Source: Flammulina velutipes
Taxonomy: Eukaryota; Basidiomycota; Agaricomycetes; Agaricales; Physalacriaceae
DNA: 64,000 nt
Assembly (NCBI GenBank): GCA_011800155.1
Contig: CM022375.1
Coordinates: forward strand, 868,001 to 932,000
Reading direction: 5' to 3'
A program made the position numbers and the translations under genes. A model generated the notes under the pieces. The model did no database searches and was not told the DNA's origin. It saw only the letters and a list, made by a program, of their open reading frames with translations. Shown piece after piece: positions 45,917-57,748 of this stretch. Numbering within the stretch: position 1 is the stretch's first letter; every line of letters starts with the position of its first letter.

Positions 45917-47458
45917 TGCTCACATGTATTTTCCCAACGATATTTCCTCATTATCTTGTAATAAAATTGTTCCACACATAACATATTCGTGAAGACTCGC
46001 GCGCGAAGGGAAGAACGGTAGTACTACTGCTCTCGCCTGTGCCACTTAGTCTGGAAAAGATATCTCTGCTACCACAAGCGCTTCAGAGAGGAGCTCGAGT
46101 TTTATGTATCACATGTAATACACCACTCTGGTGTGGACAGGACGGTGAAGAGGAGGTCGACGTGGGCTATCAAGAACCAGAGATCAGCGAGAGAATGACA
46201 GGGGACTGGAAGGAGCACACCTTGGCTCTATATAGAGCACACCCTTGCCGCAGATTCTGCTTATCTTCACCTAAGGGGAAAACAAACACAACGGGAAAGC
46301 GGCAGGATTTTATTGGGCAGTCGTCAGCGCAGATTGGAGCGAAGGGTAGTGTTCTGCAAGCTTGTTATTCTTCAAGATAACGGCGGATAACAGGTCAACG
46401 TGCCTTTGTGACATTGGGGTAAGTCCACTGCATTGCGCGTTAGCTCAGCATATGCCTAGAAGGAGAATATCAGTCGGTTGACGGGATAGAGGTGGAGGTA
46501 GCACACCTTCAGTCCGTATTGGACGCGTCTCTTTCGCCTTGCTCGGTACCTTCTATATCTCCGATGCGCGTGCGGGTGCTGAATGCGATATCCTCATGGA
46601 GGAATATGCGTCGACGTCCATGGTCTTCCCAAATGGGACAACGACAAGCATCAAAGGTGAGTACTATATCGCGGGATATCATGCGAGTGCTGAAGGCTCC
46701 TGTCGATGTCGTAGCAGAACTCGTCCATCTGCGGGAACTGGGAATCCGTGTCGGTCTAGTTGGCAGTGCTTGTAGACGGCGTCCGAGATATTCGCTACGC
46801 GTAGTGGTCCATTAGGGCGGATGAGCGACAAATGCATCGTCTCAAGGCAGACGTCGTTGGAAGAGAAAAAAGCATCTTGTCATGGCAGTAAGGCAACACG
46901 TGTCCCGAGCCGGAAAATACCGATTCACCTGTTGCCAGAAGACCTTCCTCAATCGAATGCTCGTCTATAGCTGTTCTGAGCTCTCATCTCGGGCTATACG
47001 TGATTGAAGCTTTTCATAGCCAACGGAGCATCGCGAGGGCTATGGTGTTCAATCCCGTCTTACAGCAAACCTTATTCTGTATTGTGGCGGGGGAAGGGAA
47101 TGATGTTCTCCGAATGGGTCGGAACATGTGTATCTTATGACGCATCGACGTCTGTCATTCCGCAACGGTGCTCAAAGATGTATCAATTTGTTCTGTCACA
47201 AAAGGATGTACTGATATAATCAAAGACGACTTCGTCAATCCAAGTCATGTTCCGCAAAATAGTAGCAGCTCAGAGACGACATTGGGTACCAATTCCCTCT
47301 AACTAGCCATTCATTCCAGGTCAGTAATCCGCTGGTCCAGAACGTGAGTGAGCGCTCTTTGAACGTGCGAGGTCATCGGTGAACAGACAAGATATTTGTC
47401 TAGTAGACAGCTCGATTACCTGCATCCGGTTCGTTCAAGAAACGTCAAGGAGCGTCCG
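45917..47458. other. NACHT1 3' flank and orphan upstream-region copy
   Basis: 46130-46500 resembles 58405-58720 (CTATCAAGAACCAGA, CTTGCCGCAGATTC, GCAGTCGTCAGCGCAGATTGGAG). 46490-47100 resembles parts of the NACHT upstream regions, but no NACHT gene follows it here. Short frames only. Confidence 0.5.
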
Positions 47459-48790
47459 TCATAGCAATAGTACAAAGATTGGTCGTATAACCGTAAGGTT
47501 TCGTAAGTCACAAAGGAGAGTATAAAGATCGAAAGCGGAAGAGCAAGAAAAGAATAAAGATATACGAAAACAAACAGCCGTCAAGGCTACTGTAAGAAAG
47601 AGAAGAATATCAGAATGGCGACGAACGTCTCTAGTATTTAGGAACCGCCACTGGAGGCGTCTCCGGGGCAGTAGTCGACGGTCGTTCCGGGAACGCATGT
47701 AGAGAGGGAACGGTGTAGACGGAATGCGAAGTAGGCTGGGGAATCCCAAACACGTAAAGCGACGGGAGACGACGGGGAATAGACAACAAACGTCGCGTCT
47801 TCCATGGCGTGGCTGACGCGGGAGTGGGGAGGGGATTAAAGAGGAGGCGTACTCGTGCTCATGTCCGTCGAATGCTCTTTCGACTTGTAGGTCGAGGAGG
47901 CGACAACAGCGGATGAGGTGATCGAGTCGCTCCGCTGATTCAAGATGTGGTGGAGGGGAAGTTGCAGGGGCTTCAGCCCGCATTTGTGACTAGGTACCGA
48001 TCGTAAGCAAGATGAAGGAACGAGCAAGGATGTTGCATACCTTCCGTCCATGGCGCACACAGCATTTGTCTCGTCTGGAGACAAGTTTAGTCTATAGCAG
48101 AAGCCTTGTCACGGTCCATCGAGTCCTTGCCAAATACGAAGAATGCGACGAAGATGGAGGTTGAAGCGGGGACGGTCCACCACTGGAAGTAGGAGTGGAG
48201 GACGCTTTTGGGGAGGATGCCCAGATGCTACTGGTCCATCCGTAGAAATTCGAAAGGGCCGTCCGTCTAGTCGAACGGAGAAGGCAAGGTGAATCCGGTA
48301 ACGGAGAGAGCCCAAACGATCTGCATGGCGGACATAAGAATGAGCCACGTGTAGCGGGCGGTTATGAGGACTAAGTTGGACGCCAAATGCACGGCGAATG
48401 ATAGAAAGTGAAGGAGGTCGAGTCCTGTGAAGAGGTTAGCGGCGGTAGAGATAAGCGCAGGCTCGACGTACCTGTATAAGCCAGACGAGCGAAGGATAGC
48501 ACGATGGATGGAATGTAGAGAATGAATATCGCTCGGATTGAATAATACGGGGATGAACGGCAGGTATACACTTGGGTAAAGTCGAATCGGTGGCCTTAGA
48601 ATTATCTTCTGGGCCGCGAGTAAACGAAAGATAGAGCGAGCAGGATGAACACACACAGCTCCAAGAAAACGAGGAGGATCAGCCAGTGTAGTTTGAGCTG
48701 CGGGTACGGAAGCCGCCTTCTCGAGGGATGTGCATGGACTACGCCGGGAGTACGCACCACGAGCCAATGAGTGGTTTCAACGCTGGGAGA
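47459..48790 (-). CDS. Candidate spliced multi-pass membrane protein (boundaries uncertain)
   Basis: On the minus strand, hydrophobic frames join across plausible introns: LKLHWLILLVFLELCVFILL near 48690-48640, then AIFILYIPSIVLSFARLAYT near 48540-48485. A 47-nt intron (GTACGTC..TTCACAG) follows, then LDLLHFLSFAVHLASNLVL and YTWLILMSAMQIVWALSV to 48267. This suggests several transmembrane helices. A soluble, Arg/Pro-rich tail frame (VERAFDGHEHEYAS) lies at about 48000-47850. The decayed counterpart behind NACHT2 (55.8-56.5 kb) retains the tail (QVERALAGHGHVFS-like). I could not close the whole model and do not recognise the family; it may be a receptor-like protein. Confidence 0.4.
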
Positions 48791-49907
48791 ATATCAGACA
48801 CAGTCGAGGAGAAATGGAGAGCAGAACGCACTGATATCGCACACTGTGATGTTGACGACTGTGTTGCCCACACTATAGCGTTGTCTGCAGGAAATTCATG
48901 CTCTGCTTTCCAAAGGAAGCGCCATCGTACGAGTTGGACGGGTCCATTGGCAAGAAATAGGAATCTACGTCAACACAGTCGACTGGGACCACATACACTA
49001 GACGGGACCGGGTGAGCTACGCCAAATGACTAGTCTAGAGGATGGGTCAGCCCTCAAGGAAGACATATGCAGTTTGAAAGGTAAACGTACCAGCGTCGCG
49101 ATGATTCTATTGCAGGAAGCGTATTGGACTGCAGTTGCGGACCTTCGAGGCCAACGTCGGGCATAGCTGAGGCTATATTCTGGGTGGTGGTGGTAGCAGG
49201 CAAGGTTCGGTTCGTTCGGCCCGGAAAATGCCGGTTACGATTCTGTACAAAATCCACGACCTCATCTATGTCCGTTGCTTTGTACACAATCTTCATATCG
49301 ACCGTCTGGCCTCTCTATTGACGCTCTCATCTTGTACTACTGCGATTATTTTCTCATTGATTTGTGATACTAGTGCTTCCTCTCCGCGGTGAGGACTATG
49401 ACGTGCATTCCCGTGGGTATTGCGACTCGGTCTCTCCGACTCACGAGTCCACTTTCTTGGCAACAATCGGGGATCATTTCGTCCTCGTTGCAGTCGCACA
49501 GTGGCAGGTAATCCTATGTATCTCATTGTATCGTGACGGTGAAAGTTATCCCCCGGATGGACAACAACGTCAAACGAGGTTTCATCGTTCGCCGTATGTC
49601 ACTCTGTGCCGGCATCCAAAGATATGCAGATATTGTTCATCTGTTCGGTCTTGAATTCCTCTTCGACTAGACGCATTATCTCAGTGCCTACGGGAATCCC
49701 TTCGACTCCGAAGTTCAAAGTGCTTCACGTTTCTAGGCCATTGGTAGCGACACGACATTTCTGTACCATGTCTATTGTTATCTGAATGCAATAGACGCCG
49801 GTGACATGGTGAATGCTTCTATATCTTTATGTCACGAATCGGAGCTGTGCCATCTTTCCCATGCACAGGCGTCTGCCTACATGACCCGAACCAATACCAC
49901 CACCGCC
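48791..49907. other. NACHT2 upstream region, repeated family
   Basis: The block starting CTCAAGGAAGACATATGCAG (49054) recurs at 59040 with ATTGCAGGA and CTGCAGTTGCGGACCTTCG following in both. No intact gene recognised. Confidence 0.55.
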
Positions 49908-50201
49908 ATGTCACCAAAGAAATCCAAAGGACTGCTGTCTAAATTCAAGAAAAGAAGGCGGTCCGCGAGTCTACCAGGTAGCCGGAGCGCGTCTCCGCAA
50001 CGAGCTGCTGCCACTTTGCCAGCTTCTCCAAGCCTATCTGTGGCGTCAGACGAATTCCAATCACAGGAGGGCGACGGCGAGACACCAAAATGGAGCATTC
50101 GTCGCATTCTGGGACTCAGGAGGGGCACTCGTAACGGTAGGAGCCATTCTGCCGATAGGATATGACAGTGGTGAATGATGTATCTTGATCTAGGTATCGC
50201 T

Positions 50202-52288
50202 ACAATAGGGTCTTTCAGAGTAGGTTGATTTCGCTGATTTCGTCGATTTCGTTTTGGTTGATTTCGGACTTAAGAGCGAGCCCGAGGTCGCCGAAAGCAC
50301 GATTTCAACTTTGACCGTACTTGCGAAATCAGCGAAAGCAAGGCGCTCAATTTCGGCAAATAACGGCAAAATCAGCGGACTTTCAAATTTCGTTCTACGC
50401 GTTGCGCGCACACTTAGTTACTTATATCGCGTCAACCCAACTATTATGCCAACTCACCCATATGTATTCGCCTCCAGGACGTCATTATTCGGGAAGTAGC
50501 CACGGCGAAATATGTTGGGATTTACTTCACTTCAGGAAAGAATATGTTCCTACAACACTACATCGAGAAAGCGAAACAGGCGCGGAGGGTCCTCAACATC
50601 ATGTTCACGCTGGAGAAGTACATAGGTCTCCTCTCCGTGCTAGATGCTATCCGCCTGTACCTCGCCCAGATTGACCCGCACCTCACGACGGGAGCCGAAG
50701 TCGTACTAGATGGGAACGATGCCAACCTTAAGGTCCTCGAACGCGTACAGAACGCCTTCATCAGGCGCGCTCTTGGCCTCTCGTCCCACTCAATCGTGGT
50801 TGCCCTGTTCTCGGAGAGTGGCCTGATGCCTGTCCGATACCGACGCATCCTGTTTGCAGTTGACTACTGGGGCTATGTCGCCTCACTCCCTTCGACGGAG
50901 CTGCCAGTCCGTGCAATGCGGGACTCCTTCCACCTATGCTCGCAAGGACACCCCTCTTGGGCCAAAGAGCTCCGTGACTTACTAGCAAACCTACCGGTCG
51001 CCGTTATTGCCCCGAACTGGTGCTTTGAGAGCGCCCAGCAGAAGGACTGGTGTAAGGACATGAAACGGGCGGTCACTGCTTCTTACAACGAGTGGATGCA
51101 GGCTGAGGTTCTGACGAATGGTCGTCTTCAGGTCCTACGAGCGTGCACACCGCGGATGTACCCTTCGACACTACCCTGCTACTTGCGGGTGGCGAACCCA
51201 ACCCACAGGCGTGCCCTCACGCGCCTAGTATTCTCTGAACACCCACTCGCTGTGGAACAGCTTCGTCGCGGCGACCACTACCGGTTACGGGCAGAGAGAG
51301 CCGACCGGCTGTGCCGACTGTGCTTCACCGAGGTCGAGGACGAGGTACATTCGCTATGGGACTGTGGCGCGTGTGTACCGCTACTGGTGAGACGGCGCGT
51401 GTTCGAAGATTCCATTGCAAGTGCCCCAGTCAGGTTGCGCACAGGCTCGCTGGACGCTATTGCGGCGCTGCTCGAAGATGAGGACCACTGTGCCAGATTC
51501 GCGGAATATGTCCATGATGTCTTCGAGATCTTCTCCGCCGTCCCCCTCTATGTACAGAGTCGCTTCGTACGCCGTGACTTACACACAGACTTGCTAGATA
51601 GTAATTAATTCTGTTTAGTTTAGCTACTTCGTTGCCTTACCCTGTCTGAACTACAAGCTTTTATCAATGCAACTGGCTCCGGGGGGAGTCAGTTGCACAC
51701 CCAGAGTGACTGGTGTCAAACCCGGTCTTAATTGCTGAGACGCATGAGATTGCCCGTCTGTGACGGGACTTTCAAACTGGCCTCGCGGCTCTGGCCATAT
51801 AGGGAGGTACTTACTGCTTGTTGCCGACCTGTGGGGCTGACGGCTTGCCGTCGGCTGTTTCCCTCCACCACCACCACCACCACCACACGGAACGTCGCAT
51901 GTACGCTGATGCTCTACACCGAGCATTTCTAATCAATCTCATCGCTGAGGCCAAAGCCGCCTCCTTTGCACCCTCAGATGACTGTGATAGCGATGATTCT
52001 TCTTCCTCATCTTCAGCATCCCAGAAGCGACCATAACGTGTATAATAAAATAGAGGTTAGTGTCAAACGCGAGGCGTGCGACGTGCATGCAGCGCGTGGA
52101 ACGAAATTTGAAAGTCCGCTGATTTTGCCGTTATTTGCCGAAATCGAGTGCCTTGCTTTCGCTGATTTCGCAAGTACGGTCAAAGTTGAAATCGTGCTTT
52201 CGGCGACCTCGGGCTCGCTCTTAAGTCCGAAATCAACCAAAACGAAATCGACGAAATCAGCGAAATCAACCTACTCTGAAAGACCCTA
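50202..52288 (+). mobile_element. Inverted-repeat element carrying a LINE fragment
   Basis: Ends TAGGGTCTTTCAGAGTAGG (50206) and its reverse complement (to 52288); the inverted repeats run about 195-200 bp each (50206-50405 and 52093-52288) with few mismatches and repeated GATTTCG motifs. ATCGCT occurs directly on both sides (50196-50201, 52289-52294), so the insertion point is within NACHT2 exon 2. The extra ACAA at the left tip leaves the exact boundary open. No transposase; the interior is retrotransposon-derived. Confidence 0.8.
50500..51608 (+). mobile_element. Truncated non-LTR (LINE) reverse-transcriptase ORF
   Basis: The frame AKYVGIYFTSGKN followed by the ORF 50544-51608 corresponds to the part downstream of the RT catalytic core in fungal LINE ORF2 proteins: AIRLYLAQIDPHLTTGAEVVL, VQNAFIRRALGL, LPVRAMRDSF, THRRALTRLVFSEHPLAVE, and a terminal C-x2-C-x7-H...C cluster (CRLCFTEVEDEVHSLWDC). 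The catalytic FADD-type region and endonuclease are absent, so it is 5'-truncated and immobile. TAA at 51606-51608; the remaining 3' region to about 52045 ends in an A-rich ATAATAAAAT. Confidence 0.75.
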
Positions 52289-55113
52289 ATCGCTTGGGAT
52301 GGATTCAATGAAGCGCTGAGAGTGGCGAAGGAATCGTCGGACTGGAACCCATTTCTCAAGGCCGCGCTCGGAGGCGTCATAGCGGTTATCGACCTGGGAA
52401 AGGTGTTTAGTTTTTTCTGTCTGAGTCAGAATGTGATAGGCTTACTCGTCTACTTAGCAAGTCAAAGGGAACTCGGAGGAGATGGAGAGCCTCGTGACTA
52501 GAATCGAGAACTTGCAGCCCATATTAAAGACCCGCATGGAGAATTATAGACGTGGGGAAAATTTGTCTTCAAGTCACGTCGAGAAGTTCGCTCGGTAGGT
52601 GGCGTTATAGCTCACACAGAAGTGGTGATCTCATCAGTGGTAGAACTTTTGAGGGAGCGGTCGCGGAGCTTGAGGAGATGCAAACACACGGCAAGATTAG
52701 GAGGATCATGCAGAGTACAAGCGACATGGACCGTCTTCTAGGTGTTTACAGGCGCATCAAGGACACTCTCAACGACTTACAGGTGAGCTTAAGCTTGTTC
52801 AGATATTCAGGGCGATGACTGACATGTTGTAAGTGTGCCTTCGGATTGGCTATGGAGCACGATATCGATCTAATCAAGCAGGTAATGTTCCTTTGTGTCT
52901 CTATCGTATAATATACAGATGACAGTCCGCAGATCGTTACAACGCATCAACTACCCTTTTCCCGAACAGCCGCTTACGACGCTGCTGTGAGCGACACTGT
53001 TTCTCGGCAGCCCTGCACGAAGGGAACACGTCTCGAAGCCGTTAATCCAATCCTTGGTTGGATTCGCGGAGACGACTGTCCACCTGTGTATTGGCTGACC
53101 GGACCAGCGGGCGTGGGGAAGACCACTATTGCACATACACTCTGCAGGCACGTCATAGAGGGCACTGAGGTTGACGGCACATGCAAGCGAGACGGACTCA
53201 AGCTACAGCCGCTCGTTTCATTCTTCTGCTCCCATCAACTTGATAGCGGGAAGTCTGAGACTCTCGTCCCCACCCTTTGTCAACGTCTCGTGGAACATTT
53301 CTCCTCATTTGCCAAACATCTCATCCCTGCCCTGCTGGAAGATTCCACTCTTGCCCATGCCACTCTACCCACCCAGTTCAAGAGGATGCTTCTTGATCCG
53401 TGGAACTCCAGCCTCCCAGAGCGAAAGCGTCTTCCGATATCGATAATCATTGTCGACGCGCTAGACGAAAACCAAGCGGGGTTCGAATTTTTGAACCTGT
53501 TATTGGATGCCGTCACAAACCACAAGTTAGATGGTCTGCGGTTCCTCTTAACCAGTCGGACAGATCCAGGTATTGCCGAGCGGTGTAAACACTTTACCCC
53601 CGGTGCAGTTTGTCGGTTGCAGGATGTTCCCGAAGCAGACGTTCAACATGACATCACCCTGTATCTAGAGGCTAGCCTGCCGGAGGTGAAGGATGAACTG
53701 CGTCGCGATCTCGCGACTCGCGCAGGGAATCTATTCATATACGCGTCGACTATCGTGAAGATGACGAAGAAAAGCACGGGAAGCGAGCAAGAGAAGATCA
53801 TTGGCGACATCCTCAAAACGACATCATCTGGTCAAGATAGCCTCCTCGGCGATCTGTACGCTCACATAATCCACAACGCAATTCACCATCCAAATCCTGC
53901 TATACAACAAGGTCGACTCCATGTCTTGCATACTGTTGTATGTAAACGTGCACTTTATCCCGGTCGGGTCCTACGGTTCGTTAAGGTCAGACGTCGCGAT
54001 CCTATCGGTGATCGTCCTATCATCCGTCAACTCAGCAGTGCTGACAAGGATGTCTTCTCTGCTGTAGTGAGGGGCCTGCATGCTGTCATCTATACAGCGA
54101 AAGACGATTCCATCCTCACCTATCACGCCTCCTTCCCTGACTTCATCCTTCGCACGCCGTCCTCCTTCAAATCATCGCTGTACTTGAACCCGCTTTGCGA
54201 CGAGGGTTTACATCATGCACATTTGACTCGACGCTGCTACGAGATCATGGTTGAGCGCTTGCACTTCAATATGTTTAAACTCGAGTCATCCTTCGACTTG
54301 GATGAGGATATACCCGATTTGCAGAGCCCCGTCAAAGCCAACATCGACCTGGTATTGCAGTACGCGGTACAGTACTGGATGGTGCATCTTTCGCTCTCTC
54401 GGCCAGACGAGGATACCCTGAACTCCATTCCACTGTGCGACATTCCTCTCGCATTTATTGACAATGTTTTTCTCTACTGGCTCGAGGTGGTCAATTCCTT
54501 ACATGGAAGTCATTTTTCCTCTCTCTCCGAAGAAGATGGCTGGATTAAACAGGTAAAAAATTTGAATGCAGGTAGTGTTCTTGTATTCATGCCCATCTTG
54601 CAATAGCACTGTCCTGAGCACAGCGAGATCTGGAATGAAATGGAGTGGTTCTGGTCGGTCTACACAACCATGCCACAGCCATCTATACCCCACATCTATA
54701 TATCAACCCTCAGCATGTGGAAGCCAGAATCACACATTTCTAGGATGTGGCGGCCACGTTTCCCTCACCTTCCCAATGTCACACTGCTGGATGGCCAGAG
54801 GAATCCTACGGATGTCACTGGGAGGGTGTTCGGGCCCCTGCGTTCAAAAGGATACTCTGACCTTGTTACATTCGGATATGGCAATGAATTGGTGGGTGTG
54901 CCACCGCGGCGGTTGGATCGTGAGACTGGCTGGGTTTTGTCGGAGGATGGTTGTCGGATAATGTGGCTGCCACATAAAAAACCAGTGCATTCATTGTGGG
55001 CGAGTCTCCCAAGGGGACATTACAGGACCCCAGAGATTGACCAGATTTCCTTCGACTTACAGTACCTTGGCCCAAATTGGACTAGGATTTACGAACCCCC
55101 GTCATCCCAGTAG

Positions 55114-55802
55114 TACCCATACATATCTTCCCCAATACATTTCATCATTAGCTTATAGTGAGATTGTGCCATATACAATATCTTCGTGAAGACTGGCTCC
55201 CGAAGGGAAGAAGGGTGGCGCTACTGTATGTGCCACTTATGGAAAAAATATGCTTGCTTTCACAAGCGCTTCAGAGAGGTACCCGACTATGGATTGCTCG
55301 TAATACACCTCTCGGGATGGTCGCCAGCATCCAACCTCTCATTGGGGGAAAGTCCGTGGTGGGATCATCGCACTTGTTATTTAAGGCTTTGTCCGGATTG
55401 GATAGCAACTTCGTCAAGCATCTTAGATAGACGATGGAACAACAGATTGAGTATCCCCCGGCGGTGCCACGCTCCAGCCTTCTCATCGAGTAAAAAGAGC
55501 ACAGTGTCGGATTACCCATGAAGATATTGACACGTAGAGTTCACGGAGCCGATGAACGTCGAAAAAGAACAACTGAGTGCAATTCAATATAGTAAGAGTC
55601 CGAGAACATTAGATAACAATAAATACACCGGGAAGGAAATGACACAGGGGGAATGCAACAACCGGGAATGGGGTATAGTGACAGAGAACAAAATATGCGA
55701 CAGGGAGGCAAGTTGGAAAATTGTGAAGGGTGCCTGAAAGGAAAACGCGTTAGTAGGCAGACCTTTTCCGTAGGTATGGAACTTGCAGTGTCGACGCCGC
55801 TA
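55114..55802. other. NACHT2 3' flank
   Basis: The first ~200 bp resemble the NACHT1 3' flank (CGTGAAGACT...CGAAGGGAAGAA, CACAAGCGCTTCAGAGAGG), showing that the duplicated unit extends past the stop codon. No gene. Confidence 0.5.
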
Positions 55803-56490
55803 TTAATGCTGGCTTAGATCTCGAGATGCCTGGTCCCCCGAGATGGAGAACGTCCGTCTTGATGAACGGTAGAATGATATACGATAGCGGGCGCCTAAGA
55901 AGGTTATCAAATGATTGGCTGCGCCGGGCGGAGGGCATGTTCGACGGTATGGAAGAAATTCCCTGGCATGATGCCATGCTGGGTGAAGTAGCTGGCGACA
56001 CTTCCCATACAAGCGAGGCGACGGGGGAGAATAGACGGTGGCAAGTGCCACTTCCTCCGGGTCGGGTCTGGCGCGGTTGGTACGGAAAAGACGTGCCCGT
56101 GTCCGGCGAGTGCTCTTTTGACTTGCGAATGAGGGGTGGATGTGTGGTTGGAGTCGTTCTGCTTGGAGCAGGGATTTGAGATACGGTGAATGGAGGGTTT
56201 CAAGGGCTTTAAGCCGAGCTGACTGCTGAAAGCGAAAGATAAGCAAGACGAAAAGGTGACGAATGAGGTAGCATACATTCATTCTGCATGGGAATTGAAG
56301 GATCCGACAGAGAAGAAGGAAAGTAAGAGACCATCCACCCCATGAAGGGGTATAAGACGCCCAGGTAGAGCCGGTCTGCTGGTAGGAATTCGTCGCTCCC
56401 TAGTCTCAACGGAACGGGTGAAGCGGTATATACCAAAACGTCTGAAAAGAAAGCCGATGCAGATTTGAGGATACACATACAGAAAATTCA
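55803..56490 (-). pseudogene. Decayed counterpart of the membrane-protein gene at 48 kb
   Basis: The minus-strand sequence at about 56220-56080 aligns with 47990-47860: CTTAAAGCCCTTGAAACC against CTGAAGCCCCTGCAAC, and AAAAGAGCACTCGCCGGACA against GAAAGAGCATTCGACGGACA. Upstream hydrophobic frames are short and broken. The foldback element begins 6 bp beyond, at 56496, and may have interrupted it. Confidence 0.45.
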
Positions 56491-56495
56491 TCTAC

Positions 56496-57748
56496 GATGT
56501 CGCGACATTTCCACGCCAGCGCGTCCGTCTCGACGGTAGTCGTCGAGACGCGTCTGGACGCCAAGTCATTGTTCAAAGTAAGGAATAAATAGGTCAATAA
56601 AAATATATTTCTAGTCTAGTAGTACTAGTAAATAGCTAATTGATATACTTGTCCCCCTTCCTCACGTCGAGACGCCATAATTAGTCGAGACACGTGAATC
56701 CGTCGAGACGCGGTGATCCGTCGAGACACCGCTATCGTCGGGACGCGTCAATCGTCGAGACGCGTGGATTAGTCGAGAGGCGTGAATCCGTCGAGACACT
56801 GATATTGTCAGGCCATTGTAATTAGTCAAGACACATCAATCCGTCAAGAAAGTATGATTAGTCGAGACGCTAACATTAGTCGAGATGCACACACCAATCA
56901 CCGAGGACGCACTGATTCATTGTCAATCTAACATGAATGGTCAAATTGACAACTATACACTCACCAGGTCTCACACAAGCATGCCAGAACACGCTCCAAA
57001 GGAAGTGGTCAAGGGCAGAGTGGCCATATGGGCAGTGGTGATAATGGTGGTAAGAGACAAAGATCGAAAGGGAGTTACACGGCACAAAGGGTCCCTCTTT
57101 CAATGCCGACAATGCAAAAATTCCGAGTTCGCCGAGAGCATAATTGAACAATGAAATACATTTGTGCCACACAACATTATTGTTCTCGGCGAACTCAGAA
57201 TTTGTGCATTGTCGGCATTGAAAGAGGGACCCTTTGTGACGTGTAACTCCCTTTTGACCTCTGTCTCTTACCACCATTATCGCCACTGCCCATATGGTCA
57301 CTCTGCCCTTGACACGTCCCTTGGTGTGTTTCTGTGAGTCCTGGTGAGTGTGCAGCTGTCTCTTTGACCAGAGATCACTAACACTAGTTTTCCGCCTTGC
57401 AATGAATTGACTATGCCTCCTATCGCAAGAATTAATGCCTCGACGATTGACGCGTCTCGACTAATTGACGCGTCCCGACGATAGCGGCGTCTCGACGGAT
57501 CACCGCGTCTCGACGGATCACCGCGTCTCGACGGATGGACGCGTCTCGACGATAGCAGTGTCTCGACTAATTATAGCGTCTTGACATGGGGAAGGGGAGC
57601 AAGGATATTAATTAGCTATCTACGACTAGACTAGAAATACATTTTATTGATCTATTTATTTCTTATTTTCAACAATGAGTGGGCGTCGAGACGCGTCTCG
57701 ACGCCTACCGTCTCGACGGACGCGCTGGCGTGGAAATGTCGCGACATC
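56496..57748. mobile_element. Foldback (long inverted-repeat) element, 1.25 kb
   Basis: Begins GATGTCGCGACATTTCCAC and ends with its exact reverse complement. The two arms (about 665 and 590 bp) are complementary almost throughout, meeting near 57160, where TCAATGCCGACAATGCA faces TGCATTGTCGGCATTGA. The outer thirds carry about a dozen CGTCGAGACGCG-type motifs at irregular spacing, separated by ATTAG, ATCC or TATCG. No transposase frame. No clear target-site duplication (flanks CATCTACG and CATGGGTG share only some bases). Confidence 0.85.

Larger units (their letters stand above)
49908..55113 (+). pseudogene. NACHT-domain gene split by an inverted-repeat element (NACHT2)
   Basis: Exon 1 is 49908..50136 (MSPKKSKGLLSKFKKRRR). 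Exon 2 starts at 50194 and is interrupted after 8 nt by the element at 50202-52288, resuming WDGFNEALRVAKESSDW to 52402. Later exons are 52458..52594, 52644..52782, 52834..52881, 52933..54552 and 54607..55113. Exon lengths 137, 139 and 48 are identical to NACHT1. The NACHT part is intact: GPAGVGKTT, IIIVDALDE, LLTSRTDPG. Ignoring the insert and one ATCGCT copy, all phases close. An insertion of 11 residues (RFVKVRRRDPI) relative to NACHT1 lies near 53975. I found no splice site that removes the element in frame, so the gene is probably inactive unless transcription starts downstream. Confidence 0.85.

Noticed and set aside
51651..51926. 91-aa minus-strand ORF with a glycine run
   Set aside because: The glycine run is the antisense of a CAC repeat in the LINE 3' region; not a gene.
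56660..57600. CRISPR-like array of CGTCGAGACGCG repeats
   Set aside because: Repeats are short, imperfect, irregularly spaced, in both orientations within a palindrome, and the host is eukaryotic.
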